This document shows, in pieces, positions 10,019 to 17,924 of a stretch of DNA of 64,000 nt (positions within the stretch are counted from its first letter, which is position 1; each line of letters begins with the position of its first letter). The notes below the pieces were generated by a model. The model did not search any database. It worked only from the letters and a program-made list of their open reading frames with translations, and was not told the origin of the DNA. The stretch is taken from positions 62,001 to 126,000 of the forward strand of contig JABGQA010000106.1 of assembly GCA_018644665.1 (NCBI GenBank). Reading direction: 5' to 3'. The translations under genes and the position numbers were made by a program. The stretch is from Candidatus Poribacteria bacterium. GTDB lineage: Bacteria; Poribacteria; WGA-4E; GCA-2687025.

Positions 10019-10444
10019 ATGGGGGCGCAGCCGGCGAAGCGCATGTCACGGCGGGCATACCGGTTCCTCGAGCCGTGTCTGCTGATACAGCTCTCGCGCG
10101 GTCGCTCGCATGGCTACGAGTTGCTCGCGGGCTCTCAGGAGTGCGGCTTTGAGGGCGGCGCCACGGACTCCAGCGTTCTGTACCGCCTGTTGCGGGACAT
10201 GGACGAGAACGGGCTCGTCAGTTCGACGTGGGATACGGACGGCCCTGGACGGCCGCGGCGTGTGTACGACATTACGGAAGACGGACGCGCCAGACTCACG
10301 GCGCTCATGGAGGAGTTGCTAGAGACAGACCGTATATTGCACGTGCTCTCGGAGGCTTACAGCGGGCTGCAAGCCGCGTCACCGGACATAGTCGGTGGCC
10401 GTGGCGCGCGGGCCGGTAATGCCGGAGGTGGGCTGGGCAGTTGA
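10019..10444 (+). CDS. PadR-family transcriptional regulator
   Basis: A 141-residue protein. The region EPCLLIQLSRGRSHGYELL ... SSVLYRLLRDMDENGLVSS ... GRPRRVYDITEDGRARL is the winged-helix domain of PadR regulators (about residues 18-95). A short helical tail follows for dimerisation, then a Gly/Ala-rich end. ATG 10019 is taken as start; ATG 10043 (MSRRAYRF) is also possible. The effector is unknown. It is followed after 21 bases by a sigma factor gene, so the two probably share a transcript. Confidence 0.85.
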   Translation: MGAQPAKRMSRRAYRFLEPCLLIQLSRGRSHGYELLAGSQECGFEGGATDSSVLYRLLRDMDENGLVSSTWDTDGPGRPRRVYDITEDGRARLTALMEELLETDRILHVLSEAYSGLQAASPDIVGGRGARAGNAGGGLGS

Positions 10445-10465
10445 TGTGCAATCAGGAGATCTGTC

Positions 10466-11545
10466 ATGGACGCTACATACACCTCAACTGTCCCGACGGT
10501 CGAGCCGGCAGAGCCGGTTGGGAAGCCATCGGAACAGTCGGGTTCGCGCGCCGAGAAGCGATCGTCAGACCCGGTAGTCTCTGCTTATATCCGCGACATT
10601 TCCAGGGCGACACTACTTAGCGCGGACGAGGAGTTGCTGCTCTTCTCGGCTCTCGCCGAGTCGCGCTCCATTGCCGTCGAGACGCTATTCCCCGTAGAAC
10701 ACCTCCTGAGCGAGGAGGACCGCAAGTCGCTGCACGCGGACACCCTCCGATACGAGGAAGTGGACGCGGCGTGGCGGCATCTCCCTGCCACCGGCCGAGC
10801 CGCCCTAGGGCGCGAGGGATCCGTCAGGGCGCAGCGCGCGCTGACGTCTTGGGCGGCTGCGCGAGACCGTATCGTTCGGGCAAATCTGCGTCTCGTCGTC
10901 TACGTCGCAAAGCGCTACCACGACGCAGACATGTTCCTGGACCTCATCCAGGAAGGGAACCTCGGGCTTATCCGTGCCGTGGACCGGTACGACCCGGCGC
11001 GGTCAGCGCGATTCGGGCCGTACGCGGCGATGTGGATTCTCCAAGCCGTCGGCCGGGGTCGTTCCAAGATGAAGCACGCCATCCACGTGCCGGCGTACCG
11101 TCGCCAGCAGCTCAGGCGGTACGAGAACCGATGCCGCACGGACGCGGACTCGTCGTCTGAGGAGATTGCGCGGGCGGTGGGCACGTCGGTCGATGAGCTG
11201 GAGCGGCTGGAAGCGCTGGACGTGGGACCTGTGTCCCTCGATTTCCTCGGCGCCGAGGAAGCCGACGCGCAGATCGTCGAGGGCATGACATCACTGCCTG
11301 GCGGGCCTGACGAACTCGCGCTAGCCGCGGAGGACCGTGAGGGCATGCGGCGCGCCTTGGACACGCTCCCCGAACGCGAGGCGCGCATACTCCGCTGGCG
11401 GTACGGCGTCGAGACGGAGGTGCGAACCGTTAGAGAGATCGCGACACAGTTGGATCTTAGCTGTGAACGCGTGCGGCAACTGACGCAACGGGCGATGGCC
11501 CGGTTGCGCGAGTCTGAGGTCGCGGGACAGTTGGCGCGCGCGTAG
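10466..11545 (+). CDS. Alternative sigma factor of the sigma-70 family (divergent RpoD-like)
   Basis: 359 residues. Region 1.2 is at about 34-65 (DPVVSAYIRDISRATLLSADEE); region 2 at about 130-200 has ANLRLVVYVAKRY and LIQEGNLGLIRAVDRYD; region 4 at about 295-355 has LPEREARILRWRYG and the helix-turn-helix LSCERVRQLTQRAMARLR. The -10-recognition part reads FGPYAAMWILQAVGRG instead of the housekeeping FSTYATWWIRQAI form, and the N-terminal domain is short. I read it as a group-2-like alternative sigma, not the primary one. ATG 10466 follows CAGGAG. Coupling to PadR suggests signal-dependent expression. Confidence 0.85.
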   Translation: MDATYTSTVPTVEPAEPVGKPSEQSGSRAEKRSSDPVVSAYIRDISRATLLSADEELLLFSALAESRSIAVETLFPVEHLLSEEDRKSLHADTLRYEEVDAAWRHLPATGRAALGREGSVRAQRALTSWAAARDRIVRANLRLVVYVAKRYHDADMFLDLIQEGNLGLIRAVDRYDPARSARFGPYAAMWILQAVGRGRSKMKHAIHVPAYRRQQLRRYENRCRTDADSSSEEIARAVGTSVDELERLEALDVGPVSLDFLGAEEADAQIVEGMTSLPGGPDELALAAEDREGMRRALDTLPEREARILRWRYGVETEVRTVREIATQLDLSCERVRQLTQRAMARLRESEVAGQLARA

Positions 11546-11569
11546 CGCGCCGGAGGGCGATCGTGTTGG

Positions 11570-11594
11570 TGGGCGCGTCCGCAGGACGCGCCCA
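11570..11594. terminator. Hairpin between convergent sigma factor and porB
   Basis: A perfect 11-bp inverted repeat, TGGGCGCGTCC-gca-GGACGCGCCCA, in the 61-bp gap between two convergent genes. It can form on both RNAs and probably serves as a bidirectional terminator. There is no U-tract. Confidence 0.6.
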
Positions 11595-11606
11595 CATCCG
11601 TGCCCG

Positions 11607-12545
11607 CTACGCGGTAGGGGCGGGCTCGCCGCAACGCTCGAGCAGCGTGGCCCAATCCTCGTCCACCGTTTCCTGTATCGTCGCCAGCACGGACGGGTCG
11701 TCCGCCTTGAATAGGTGCTCGAAGCGGCGCTGCCGCTTGAGCCAATCGGCGACCTCCGGCTTCCGCCGCGGGCGATAGGACAGGTTCCACTCGCCCTCAT
11801 CCACCTCGAAGAGCGGCCACACGCACGTGTCGACGGCCATCTTCGAGATGTTGATGCCCTCTTCCATCGGGTAGCGCCAGCCACGGTGGCACGGGGCGAG
11901 GATGTTGATGAAGGCAGGGCCTTCCTTGTCCATCGCCTTCTTCACCTTCGTGGCGAGGTCTCGCCAGTTGTGCGGTGACGCCTGCGCCACATACGGCACG
12001 CTGTGCGCCACGACGATGTCCGTGAGATTCTTCGGGCGCTGCGTCTTGCCGACGGACTCCCGTCCGGCGGGGGACGTCGTCGTAGACGCTCCGTACGGTG
12101 TGGCCCCTGAACGCTGAATGCCCGTGTTCATGTAGGCTTCGTTGTTGTAGCAGACGTAGAGGAAGTCGTGCCCGCGTTCCAGAGCGCCCGACAGAGCCTG
12201 GAGGCCGATGTCGTACGTCCCGCCGTCGCCGGCGAACGCGATCGTCTTGGCGTTCTCGGCTATCGCGCCCTCCTTGCCGAGTACCTTCAGCGCCCGCTCG
12301 ACTCCGCTCGCAGTCGCCGCCACGTTCTCGAAGGCGCTGTGGATGAACGGCGTCTGCCACGCCGTGTATGGATAGATCGTCGTCGTGACCTCCAGGCAGC
12401 CGGTCGCGCTCGTCGTCACTACCGGTCGATCGACCGCGTGCAGCACCTGTCGGACGGCGTTCACGCCGAGGCAGCCTGCACACGCTCGGTGGCCGCTGGC
12501 GATCAGCTCTGGTGTTTGCGTGAGTTCGCGCAGTTTCAGTGCCAT
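11607..12545 (-). CDS. porB: Pyruvate:ferredoxin oxidoreductase, beta (thiamine diphosphate) subunit
   Basis: 312 residues. The N-terminal HRACAGCLG and the later SATGCLEV and APCHRGWRYP provide Cys ligands for the proximal [4Fe-4S] cluster. The thiamine diphosphate motif is GDGGTYDIGLQ to YNNEAYMNTGIQ (about residues 107-144). With PorA it decarboxylates pyruvate to acetyl-CoA and reduces ferredoxin. Last gene of porCDAB, starting nine bases after porA. Related 2-oxoacid:ferredoxin oxidoreductases share the motifs, but the four-subunit layout with these proteins is typical of the pyruvate enzyme. Confidence 0.88.
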   Translation of the reverse strand: MALKLRELTQTPELIASGHRACAGCLGVNAVRQVLHAVDRPVVTTSATGCLEVTTTIYPYTAWQTPFIHSAFENVAATASGVERALKVLGKEGAIAENAKTIAFAGDGGTYDIGLQALSGALERGHDFLYVCYNNEAYMNTGIQRSGATPYGASTTTSPAGRESVGKTQRPKNLTDIVVAHSVPYVAQASPHNWRDLATKVKKAMDKEGPAFINILAPCHRGWRYPMEEGINISKMAVDTCVWPLFEVDEGEWNLSYRPRRKPEVADWLKRQRRFEHLFKADDPSVLATIQETVDEDWATLLERCGEPAPTA

Positions 12546-12554
12546 GTGTTGCTG

Positions 12555-13754
12555 TTACTCCTCATGCCCGCGCAGGCCGACGTATCGCACGGTGGCCTTC
12601 GGCGCGCCAGTTTGCGCGACCTCCGCGGCCTCCTCGATGACCCCCTCGAAGTCCGCGATGCTGATGTCTCGACCGCCCAAGCCGTAGACCGCGTTGTACA
12701 GTGGCGGGACACGGCGCCCGGTCACCAGGCTGGCCGCGACATCCTCGGCCAACGGCCCCATCGGAGCTCCCATCGCGAGCGAGCGGTCTAGCACGCAGAT
12801 CGCGCGCGTGCGGGACAGCGCCTCAGCGACCTCGACGTGCGGGAAGGGGCGGAACATGCGCACCTTGAGAAGCCCCACCGCGATGCCGCGCTCGCGCATG
12901 ATATCGATGGCGTCCTTCGCCGTGCCCGCGGCCGAGCCCAAGATGACGAGTGCGATCTGCGCATCGTCCATGCGGTATGGCTCGATCGCGTCGTACTTGC
13001 GGCCGGTCAGGTCGGCGTATTCCTCGCCCACCTGCTCGACGAACCTCGGCGCGTTGTTCATCGCTTCCGCTTGCTGGCGCTTCACGTCCATGTAGAAGTC
13101 TGGCAGGACGATCGCCCCGTACGTCATGGGCTGCTCGAAGTTGCTCAGCGACTTCTGCGGGCGATAGACGCCAACGAACTCCGTGACTTGCTCGTCGGTC
13201 AGGATCGACAGCACCTGCGTCGTGTGGCTCGTGATGAAGCCGTCCTGCACGGTCATCACGGGCAAGCGCACCTCGTCGCGCTCGGCTATGCGCGTTGCCA
13301 TGATGCCGTTGTCGTAAGCCTCCTGCGCGGTCTCCGCGAACAACATGATCCAGCCGGTATCGCGCATGCCCATGGCGTCGGAGTGGTCGCAGTGGATGTT
13401 GATTGGCCCACCCAGGCTGCGGCTTACGAGCATCGTCGATATCGGGAGGCGATAGCCCGCCGCGATGTAGAGCATCTCCCACATCAGCGCGAGGCCGTTC
13501 GCGGACGTGGCCGTCATCGCGCGCACGCCCGTGGCCGAGGCGCCGATTACGGCGCTCATGGCGCTGTGCTCGGATTCGACGAGGATCAGCTCGGTCTCGG
13601 ATTCGCCGTCGGCGACGTATTGCGCGAACTGCTGCATCAGTTCGGTCTGCGGGGTTATCGGGTATCCGGCTACGACGTCCGGCCGGACCTGCTTCATCGC
13701 GAGCGCGCCGGCTTCGTTGCCGGTCATGGCTACTCGCTCGGCATCGGGTTTCAT
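12555..13754 (-). CDS. porA: Pyruvate:ferredoxin oxidoreductase, alpha subunit
   Basis: 399 residues from ATG 13754, which has AGGAG about eight bases before it; longer in-frame extensions lack such a site. The start MKPDAERVAMTGNEAGALAM and VVAGYPITPQTELMQQF mark the pyrimidine-binding domain I of PFOR alpha subunits. ESEHSAMSAVIGAS is also characteristic. The C-terminal half is the domain II part (VRMFRPFPHVEVAEAL). The start overlaps the porD stop, so translation is coupled. Confidence 0.9.
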   Translation of the reverse strand: MKPDAERVAMTGNEAGALAMKQVRPDVVAGYPITPQTELMQQFAQYVADGESETELILVESEHSAMSAVIGASATGVRAMTATSANGLALMWEMLYIAAGYRLPISTMLVSRSLGGPINIHCDHSDAMGMRDTGWIMLFAETAQEAYDNGIMATRIAERDEVRLPVMTVQDGFITSHTTQVLSILTDEQVTEFVGVYRPQKSLSNFEQPMTYGAIVLPDFYMDVKRQQAEAMNNAPRFVEQVGEEYADLTGRKYDAIEPYRMDDAQIALVILGSAAGTAKDAIDIMRERGIAVGLLKVRMFRPFPHVEVAEALSRTRAICVLDRSLAMGAPMGPLAEDVAASLVTGRRVPPLYNAVYGLGGRDISIADFEGVIEEAAEVAQTGAPKATVRYVGLRGHEE

Positions 13755-14125
13755 TGCGGGAGCTCCTGTGTGTCGGGAGCCATCACCATCGCGCCCTGCT
13801 TCGGGCATTCGTAGGCGCAGATGCCGCATCCCTTGCAGTGGTCGTAGGCGACGCCCGTGACCTTCCCGTCGTCGAGGTCTATCGCGGAGTCAGGACAGAA
13901 GACCCAGCAGAGGAGACAGTGCGTGCACGTGTCGGCATCGAAGATCGGCTTGTCAGAGCGCCAGCCACCGGTTGCGTAGTGCTCCGACGTGCCTCCCTGC
14001 GGCACCGTCCCTCCCTGGGGCAAATCCCGCCATCGGTCCTCCCAGTGCCATTCGCCCGCCTTGTGTATCTCTCGCTGCGCGGCGGGAGCATACGGCTGAA
14101 TGGCGTGCTGTTTCTCGACCGTCAT
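13751..14125 (-). CDS. porD: Pyruvate:ferredoxin oxidoreductase, delta (ferredoxin) subunit
   Basis: 124 residues with two [4Fe-4S] motifs in the C-terminal half: CTHCLLCWVFCPDSAI and CKGCGICAYECP. These clusters carry electrons from the thiamine site to external ferredoxin. Start ATG 14125 follows GAGGTAAC and overlaps the porC stop by four bases. The first 60 residues (GEWHWEDRWRDLP) match the usual N-terminal extension of PorD. Confidence 0.9.
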   Translation of the reverse strand: MTVEKQHAIQPYAPAAQREIHKAGEWHWEDRWRDLPQGGTVPQGGTSEHYATGGWRSDKPIFDADTCTHCLLCWVFCPDSAIDLDDGKVTGVAYDHCKGCGICAYECPKQGAMVMAPDTQELPQ

Positions 14126-14736
14126 ATCTGCGTTACCTCCTCGTACGCGCGCCGCATGGCGGCGACGTTTCCCGCCACGACCTTGGGCGGGAGTTTCTTC
14201 CCCAGCTTGTAGCTCATCGCCTGGATGACCGTGTCCAGCGGAAGGACGCCCGTCGCCTTCAGCATCGCGCCGACCATGGGGGTGTTCGGGATGGGTCGGC
14301 CGATCTCGTCCACCGCGATGCCGTTCGCGTCGAGCACGTAGCATGTGGCCCCGTGAACGGCGGCGCTCAACGCAGCGGCGCGGTCGCTGCCCGCAGTCGC
14401 CGTCGCGTTGATGATGAAGACCGTGCCTTCCGCGGCGCCCTCGGCGATGTCCACCGTTTCCAGGAGCGTGTCGTCGAGCACGATGACGATGTCGGGTTCG
14501 GTCACGGCGGTGTTGCGGCGAATCGGCCGCTCCGATACGCGGTTGAATGCCCGGATCGGGGCTCCCATGCGCTCCGGCCCGTATTCGGGAAAGCCCTGGG
14601 CAAAGAAGCCCGCGTCGACGGCTGATTCCGCCAGGAAGGTGGACGCCGTCTTAGCCCCTTGCCCGCCCCGGGCGTGCCACCGTATTTCGGTGGCCTGCGC
14701 GACGCCGGGCGGCGCCTCTGTCGTTGCCGTGGCCAT
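14122..14736 (-). CDS. porC: Pyruvate:ferredoxin oxidoreductase, gamma subunit
   Basis: 204 residues from ATG 14736, picked because AAGG lies eight bases before it; ATG 14742 in the same frame is the alternative. The motif WHARGGQGAKTASTFLAES near the N-terminus is the signature of the gamma subunit/domain III, and FPEYGPERMGAPIRAFNR follows. It holds the complex together and helps CoA binding. First gene of the por operon. No clear consensus promoter was found upstream. Confidence 0.9.
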   Translation of the reverse strand: MATATTEAPPGVAQATEIRWHARGGQGAKTASTFLAESAVDAGFFAQGFPEYGPERMGAPIRAFNRVSERPIRRNTAVTEPDIVIVLDDTLLETVDIAEGAAEGTVFIINATATAGSDRAAALSAAVHGATCYVLDANGIAVDEIGRPIPNTPMVGAMLKATGVLPLDTVIQAMSYKLGKKLPPKVVAGNVAAMRRAYEEVTQI

Positions 14737-14897
14737 TGGCATATCCTTGGTGAAGTGGGTGTCGTAGCACTCGTCGTGCCCACCCAATCAATAGCCAAGA
14801 ACCGTCCGCCACGGAATGCTCTTAGTGGTGTCATGGAGGACGCGGGAAGGCGCTTGTGGAGCGGGCTGTACGCTCTGGACGCACCCGGGAGATTGCG

Positions 14898-14926
14898 TTG
14901 ACACGGCATGGGTCGGATGCTACACT
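14898..14926 (+). promoter_or_regulatory. Sigma-70 consensus promoter for the tRNA-thrS-infC unit
   Basis: TTGACA at 14898-14903, a 17-base spacer and TACACT at 14921-14926, preceded by TG one base before the -10 (extended -10). Transcription should start near 14933, about 38 bases before tRNA-Gly. This is the best promoter match in the window. It may also supply thrS and infC by readthrough. Confidence 0.8.
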
Positions 14927-14971
14927 AGCATCACTGTCGGCCGGGCGTGTGCGTCCGGCTGTGCAGCCTGT

Positions 14972-15046
14972 GCGGGAGTAGCTCAGGGGTAGAGCGCGAC
15001 CTTGCCAAGGTCGAAGTCGGGGGTTCAAATCCCCTCTCCCGCTCCA
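14972..15046 (+). tRNA. tRNA-Gly (GCC)
   Basis: Acceptor arms GCGGGAG and CTCCCGC pair fully. The anticodon loop TTGCCAA gives GCC, the T-loop is GTTCAAATC, and CCA is encoded at 15044-15046. First of three tRNA genes in one transcript. Confidence 0.97.
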
Positions 15047-15062
15047 CTTTTTGTTTCGGCGG

Positions 15063-15138
<76 letters not shown>

Positions 15139-15162
15139 AACCATCGCAAGACGTGGACGTGT

Positions 15163-15239
15163 GGGCGGTTAGCTCAGTTGGCTAGAGCGCTTGCTTGACA
15201 TGCAAGAGGTCAGTGGTTCAAATCCACTACTGCCCACCA
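15163..15239 (+). tRNA. tRNA-Val (GAC)
   Basis: Acceptor arms GGGCGGT and ACTGCCC (one G-T pair). Anticodon stem CTTGC/GCAAG with loop TTGACAT, anticodon GAC. T-loop GTTCAAATC. CCA is encoded at 15237-15239. Confidence 0.97.
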
Positions 15240-15323
15240 CCAACTAACGCGGTTCGTCGAAGGGGCTCCACCTGGGAAAACGCCAACGAAGCAGATGGTC
15301 TGTTTCCAGCGTCGGATGTGGAG

Positions 15324-15346
15324 GAGCCCAGCAGGGGCTCTTTTTT
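15324..15346 (+). terminator. Rho-independent terminator between tRNA-Val and thrS, possible attenuator
   Basis: GAGCCC (15324-15329), five-base loop, GGGCTC (15335-15340), then six T. The 5' arm could instead pair with an upstream GGGGCTCC copy at 15262-15269 (7 bp), which would break the terminator. Either it simply ends the tRNA transcript, or the two exclusive structures regulate entry into thrS-infC. No T-box consensus and no Thr-rich leader peptide was found. Confidence 0.75.
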
Positions 15347-15384
15347 GTTGCCCGCCCCTGTGTCTCACGCGGTGAGGGATGATC

Positions 15385-17301
15385 ATGGCATCCATTAGCG
15401 TCACTCTACCGGACGGTTCGGTCCGAGAGATCGCCATGGGTACCACCGCGCTTGAACTGGCCGGGTCAATAGGGTCCCGGTTGGCGAGAGAAGCGCTGGT
15501 AGCCGAAGTCAACGGGACATTGACGGACCTCACGTCGCCCTTGACAACGGATGCTACGGTGACGTTCCACACGTTCGACTCCGACGAGGGCAAGGAAGTC
15601 TACCGGCACACGACGGCGCACATGCTCGCGCAGGCGGTGCAACGGCTGAGGCCGGACGCGAAGGTCACCATCGGGCCGGCCATAGACGACGGCTTCTACT
15701 ACGACTTCGACACCGAGCCGTTCGTGCCGGAGGATCTCGAGGCGATCGAAGCGGAGATGCGCAAGATCGCCAAGGAAGACCACCCGACGGAACGCTCGGA
15801 AATGTCCCGTGCAGAGGTATACGAGCTGTTCGACGGCATGGGCGAGACGTACAAGCGAGAGATTCTCGACGACATCCCCGACGAGGAGGTCCTGTCCGTC
15901 TACCGACAGGGCGACTTCACGGACCTGTGCCGCGGGCCGCACGTGCCGAGCACCCGGCGTATCAAGTACTTCAAGCTGACGAGCACGGGCGGGGCCTACT
16001 GGCGCGGGAACGAGGCGAACAAGCAGCTTCAGCGCATCTACGGCACCGCGTTCGAGAAGAAGGCCCAGCTCGACGAGCATCTGACGCTCATCGAGGAGGC
16101 GGAACGGCGCGACCATCGCCGCCTCGGGACGCAGTTGGAGCTGTACAGCACGCACCAGGACCTCGGTGGCGGACTCGTTCTGTGGCACCCAAAGGGCGCC
16201 CTTGTGCGCCACATCGCCGAGGACTACTGGAAGCAGACCCACCTGGCCGGCGGTTACGACTTCGTGTATAGCCCGCATATCGGCCGCTCTAAGCTGTGGG
16301 AGACGAGCGGGCACCTGGAGTTCTTCGCGGACAGCATGTACGCGCCGTTGGACATCGACGGTCAGGAGTACTACCTGAAGCCGATGAACTGCCCGTTCCA
16401 CATCCTCATCTACAAGAACCGGCAGCACTCGTACCGCGAGCTGCCGATGCGGCTGGCCGAGCTCGGGACCGTGTATAGGTACGAGCGGGCGGGCGCGCTA
16501 CACGGCATGATGCGCGTGCGCGGCTTCACACAGGACGACGCCCACATCTTCTGCCGCCCCGAGCAGATGCCCGACGAGATCGACCGTACGCTGGGCTTCT
16601 GTCTGGACATGCTGCGGGCGTTCGGGTTCACCGAGTTCGAACTGTTCCTGTCGACGCGCCCCGAGAAGGCTGTAGGCGACGCGCAGCAATGGCTGGACGC
16701 CCAAGACGCGCTGCGCGCCGCGCTAGAGCGCACCGGCATCGCTTACGAGGTGGATGAGGGCGGTGGCGCGTTCTACGGGCCGAAGATCGACCTGAACATC
16801 CGTGACTCGCTCAACCGCCGGTGGCAGTGCTCCACGATCCAGTTCGATTTCAACCTCCCCGAACGGTTCGACATTACGTACATCGGCGAGGACGGCCAGC
16901 AGCATCGGCCGTACATGGTGCACCGCGCGCTGTTCGGATCCGTCGAGCGGTTCTTCGGTGTCCTGATCGAGCATTATGCAGGAGCGTTCCCTGTGTGGCT
17001 GGCGCCGGTACAGGCCGTTGTGCTATCCATTACGGACGATCACCGGGAGTACGCGGAGCAGGTGCGCCAAGAGCTCGCTGACGCTGGCATCCGTGTCGAG
17101 GCGGATGTGCGTGGCGAGAAGCTGGGGTACAAGGTCCGTGAGGCGGAGTTGGCGAAGACGCCCTACATGCTCGTGGTAGGCGCGCGCGAAATCGAGAACG
17201 AGCAGGTTGCCGTTCGCACTCGTCAAGGTAACAATCTAGGGGCAATGCCTGTGGCAGCATTCATCGAACGGATTCAGGAGGACATCGGCAGCAAAGTATG
17301 A
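15385..17301 (+). CDS. thrS: Threonyl-tRNA synthetase
   Basis: 638 residues. ATG 15385 is six bases after GAGGG; ATG 15379 directly abuts that site and is less likely. Order: TGS domain (1-62), editing domain with HTTAHMLAQAV and CRGPHV (about 70-230), class II catalytic core with zinc ligands starting at MNCPFHI, motif 2 RYERAGALHGMMRVRGFTQDD and motif 3 ending FGSVERFFG, then the anticodon-binding domain from about 540. It charges tRNA-Thr and proofreads Ser. It overlaps infC by four bases. No promoter of its own is visible. Confidence 0.96.
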   Translation: MASISVTLPDGSVREIAMGTTALELAGSIGSRLAREALVAEVNGTLTDLTSPLTTDATVTFHTFDSDEGKEVYRHTTAHMLAQAVQRLRPDAKVTIGPAIDDGFYYDFDTEPFVPEDLEAIEAEMRKIAKEDHPTERSEMSRAEVYELFDGMGETYKREILDDIPDEEVLSVYRQGDFTDLCRGPHVPSTRRIKYFKLTSTGGAYWRGNEANKQLQRIYGTAFEKKAQLDEHLTLIEEAERRDHRRLGTQLELYSTHQDLGGGLVLWHPKGALVRHIAEDYWKQTHLAGGYDFVYSPHIGRSKLWETSGHLEFFADSMYAPLDIDGQEYYLKPMNCPFHILIYKNRQHSYRELPMRLAELGTVYRYERAGALHGMMRVRGFTQDDAHIFCRPEQMPDEIDRTLGFCLDMLRAFGFTEFELFLSTRPEKAVGDAQQWLDAQDALRAALERTGIAYEVDEGGGAFYGPKIDLNIRDSLNRRWQCSTIQFDFNLPERFDITYIGEDGQQHRPYMVHRALFGSVERFFGVLIEHYAGAFPVWLAPVQAVVLSITDDHREYAEQVRQELADAGIRVEADVRGEKLGYKVREAELAKTPYMLVVGAREIENEQVAVRTRQGNNLGAMPVAAFIERIQEDIGSKV

Positions 17302-17858
17302 GGAGCCGTTCTTCACGCCGACCCGTTACGACTCGCAAGGAAGCCCGGTCACGAACTAACGAGGCGATCCGCGCGCCGGAGGTGCGTGTCATCGCGGACG
17401 ACGGCGAGCAACTGGGCATCATGCAGCCCGAGGCTGCTCTCACCATCGCCCGCGAGCGCTCGCTTGACCTCGTCGAGGTCGCGCCGGACGCGGACCCACC
17501 GGTGTGCCGGATACTCAACTACGGCAAGTACCGGTACGAGCAGGAAAAGCGTGACAAGGAGCGTCGCAAGGCCCAGAAGACCACCGAGGTCAAGGAAATC
17601 CGGCTGAAGCCGAACATGGCGGGTCACGACATTGACTACCGTGTGCGTCACGCCGAGGAGTTCCTCAACGAGGGCAACAAGGTCCGCGCGACCGTGCGGT
17701 TCTACGGTCGGCAGATCGTGCACACGTCGCTGGGCTCCGGCCTCCTCAACGACTTCGCGTCGAAACTCGACGAGATCGCCGTGGTCGAGACGCCACCGCG
17801 CATGGACGGCCGTCAGATGTCGATTCTGCTGACGCCAAGGACTGGCGCGGCTACCTAG
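17298..17858 (+). CDS. infC: Translation initiation factor IF-3
   Basis: 186 residues. The N-domain contains TNEAIRAPEVRVIADDGEQLGIM and DLVEVAPDADPPVCRILNYGKYRYE. The C-domain contains KEIRLKPNMAGHDIDYRVRHAEEFL and VRFYGRQIVH. The basic linker is in between. IF-3 binds the 30S subunit and checks start codons. The start here is ATG within the end of thrS, not the rare ATT/ATC type of many infC genes. Unusually, rpmI and rplT do not follow: the next gene is convergent. Confidence 0.95.
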   Translation: MRSRSSRRPVTTRKEARSRTNEAIRAPEVRVIADDGEQLGIMQPEAALTIARERSLDLVEVAPDADPPVCRILNYGKYRYEQEKRDKERRKAQKTTEVKEIRLKPNMAGHDIDYRVRHAEEFLNEGNKVRATVRFYGRQIVHTSLGSGLLNDFASKLDEIAVVETPPRMDGRQMSILLTPRTGAAT

Positions 17859-17890
17859 CGCCCTGCCCCAAGACATCGATGCAACAGCGA

Positions 17891-17913
17891 CCCCTGGCCG
17901 AAGCGGCCGGGGG
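17891..17913. terminator. Terminator hairpin between infC and the O-acetylation operon
   Basis: CCCC-t-GGCCG, loop of three bases, CGGCC-g-GGGG: nine pairs with one internal mismatch, followed by TCGTTCG. It sits between convergent genes and could end transcription from both sides. Confidence 0.6.
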
Positions 17914-17924
17914 TCGTTCGCGTG

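Noticed and set aside
15240-15323. T-box riboswitch or threonine leader peptide before thrS
   Set aside because: No T-box consensus (GGTGG-ACCGCG type) and no leader frame with clustered Thr codons. Only competing hairpins remain.
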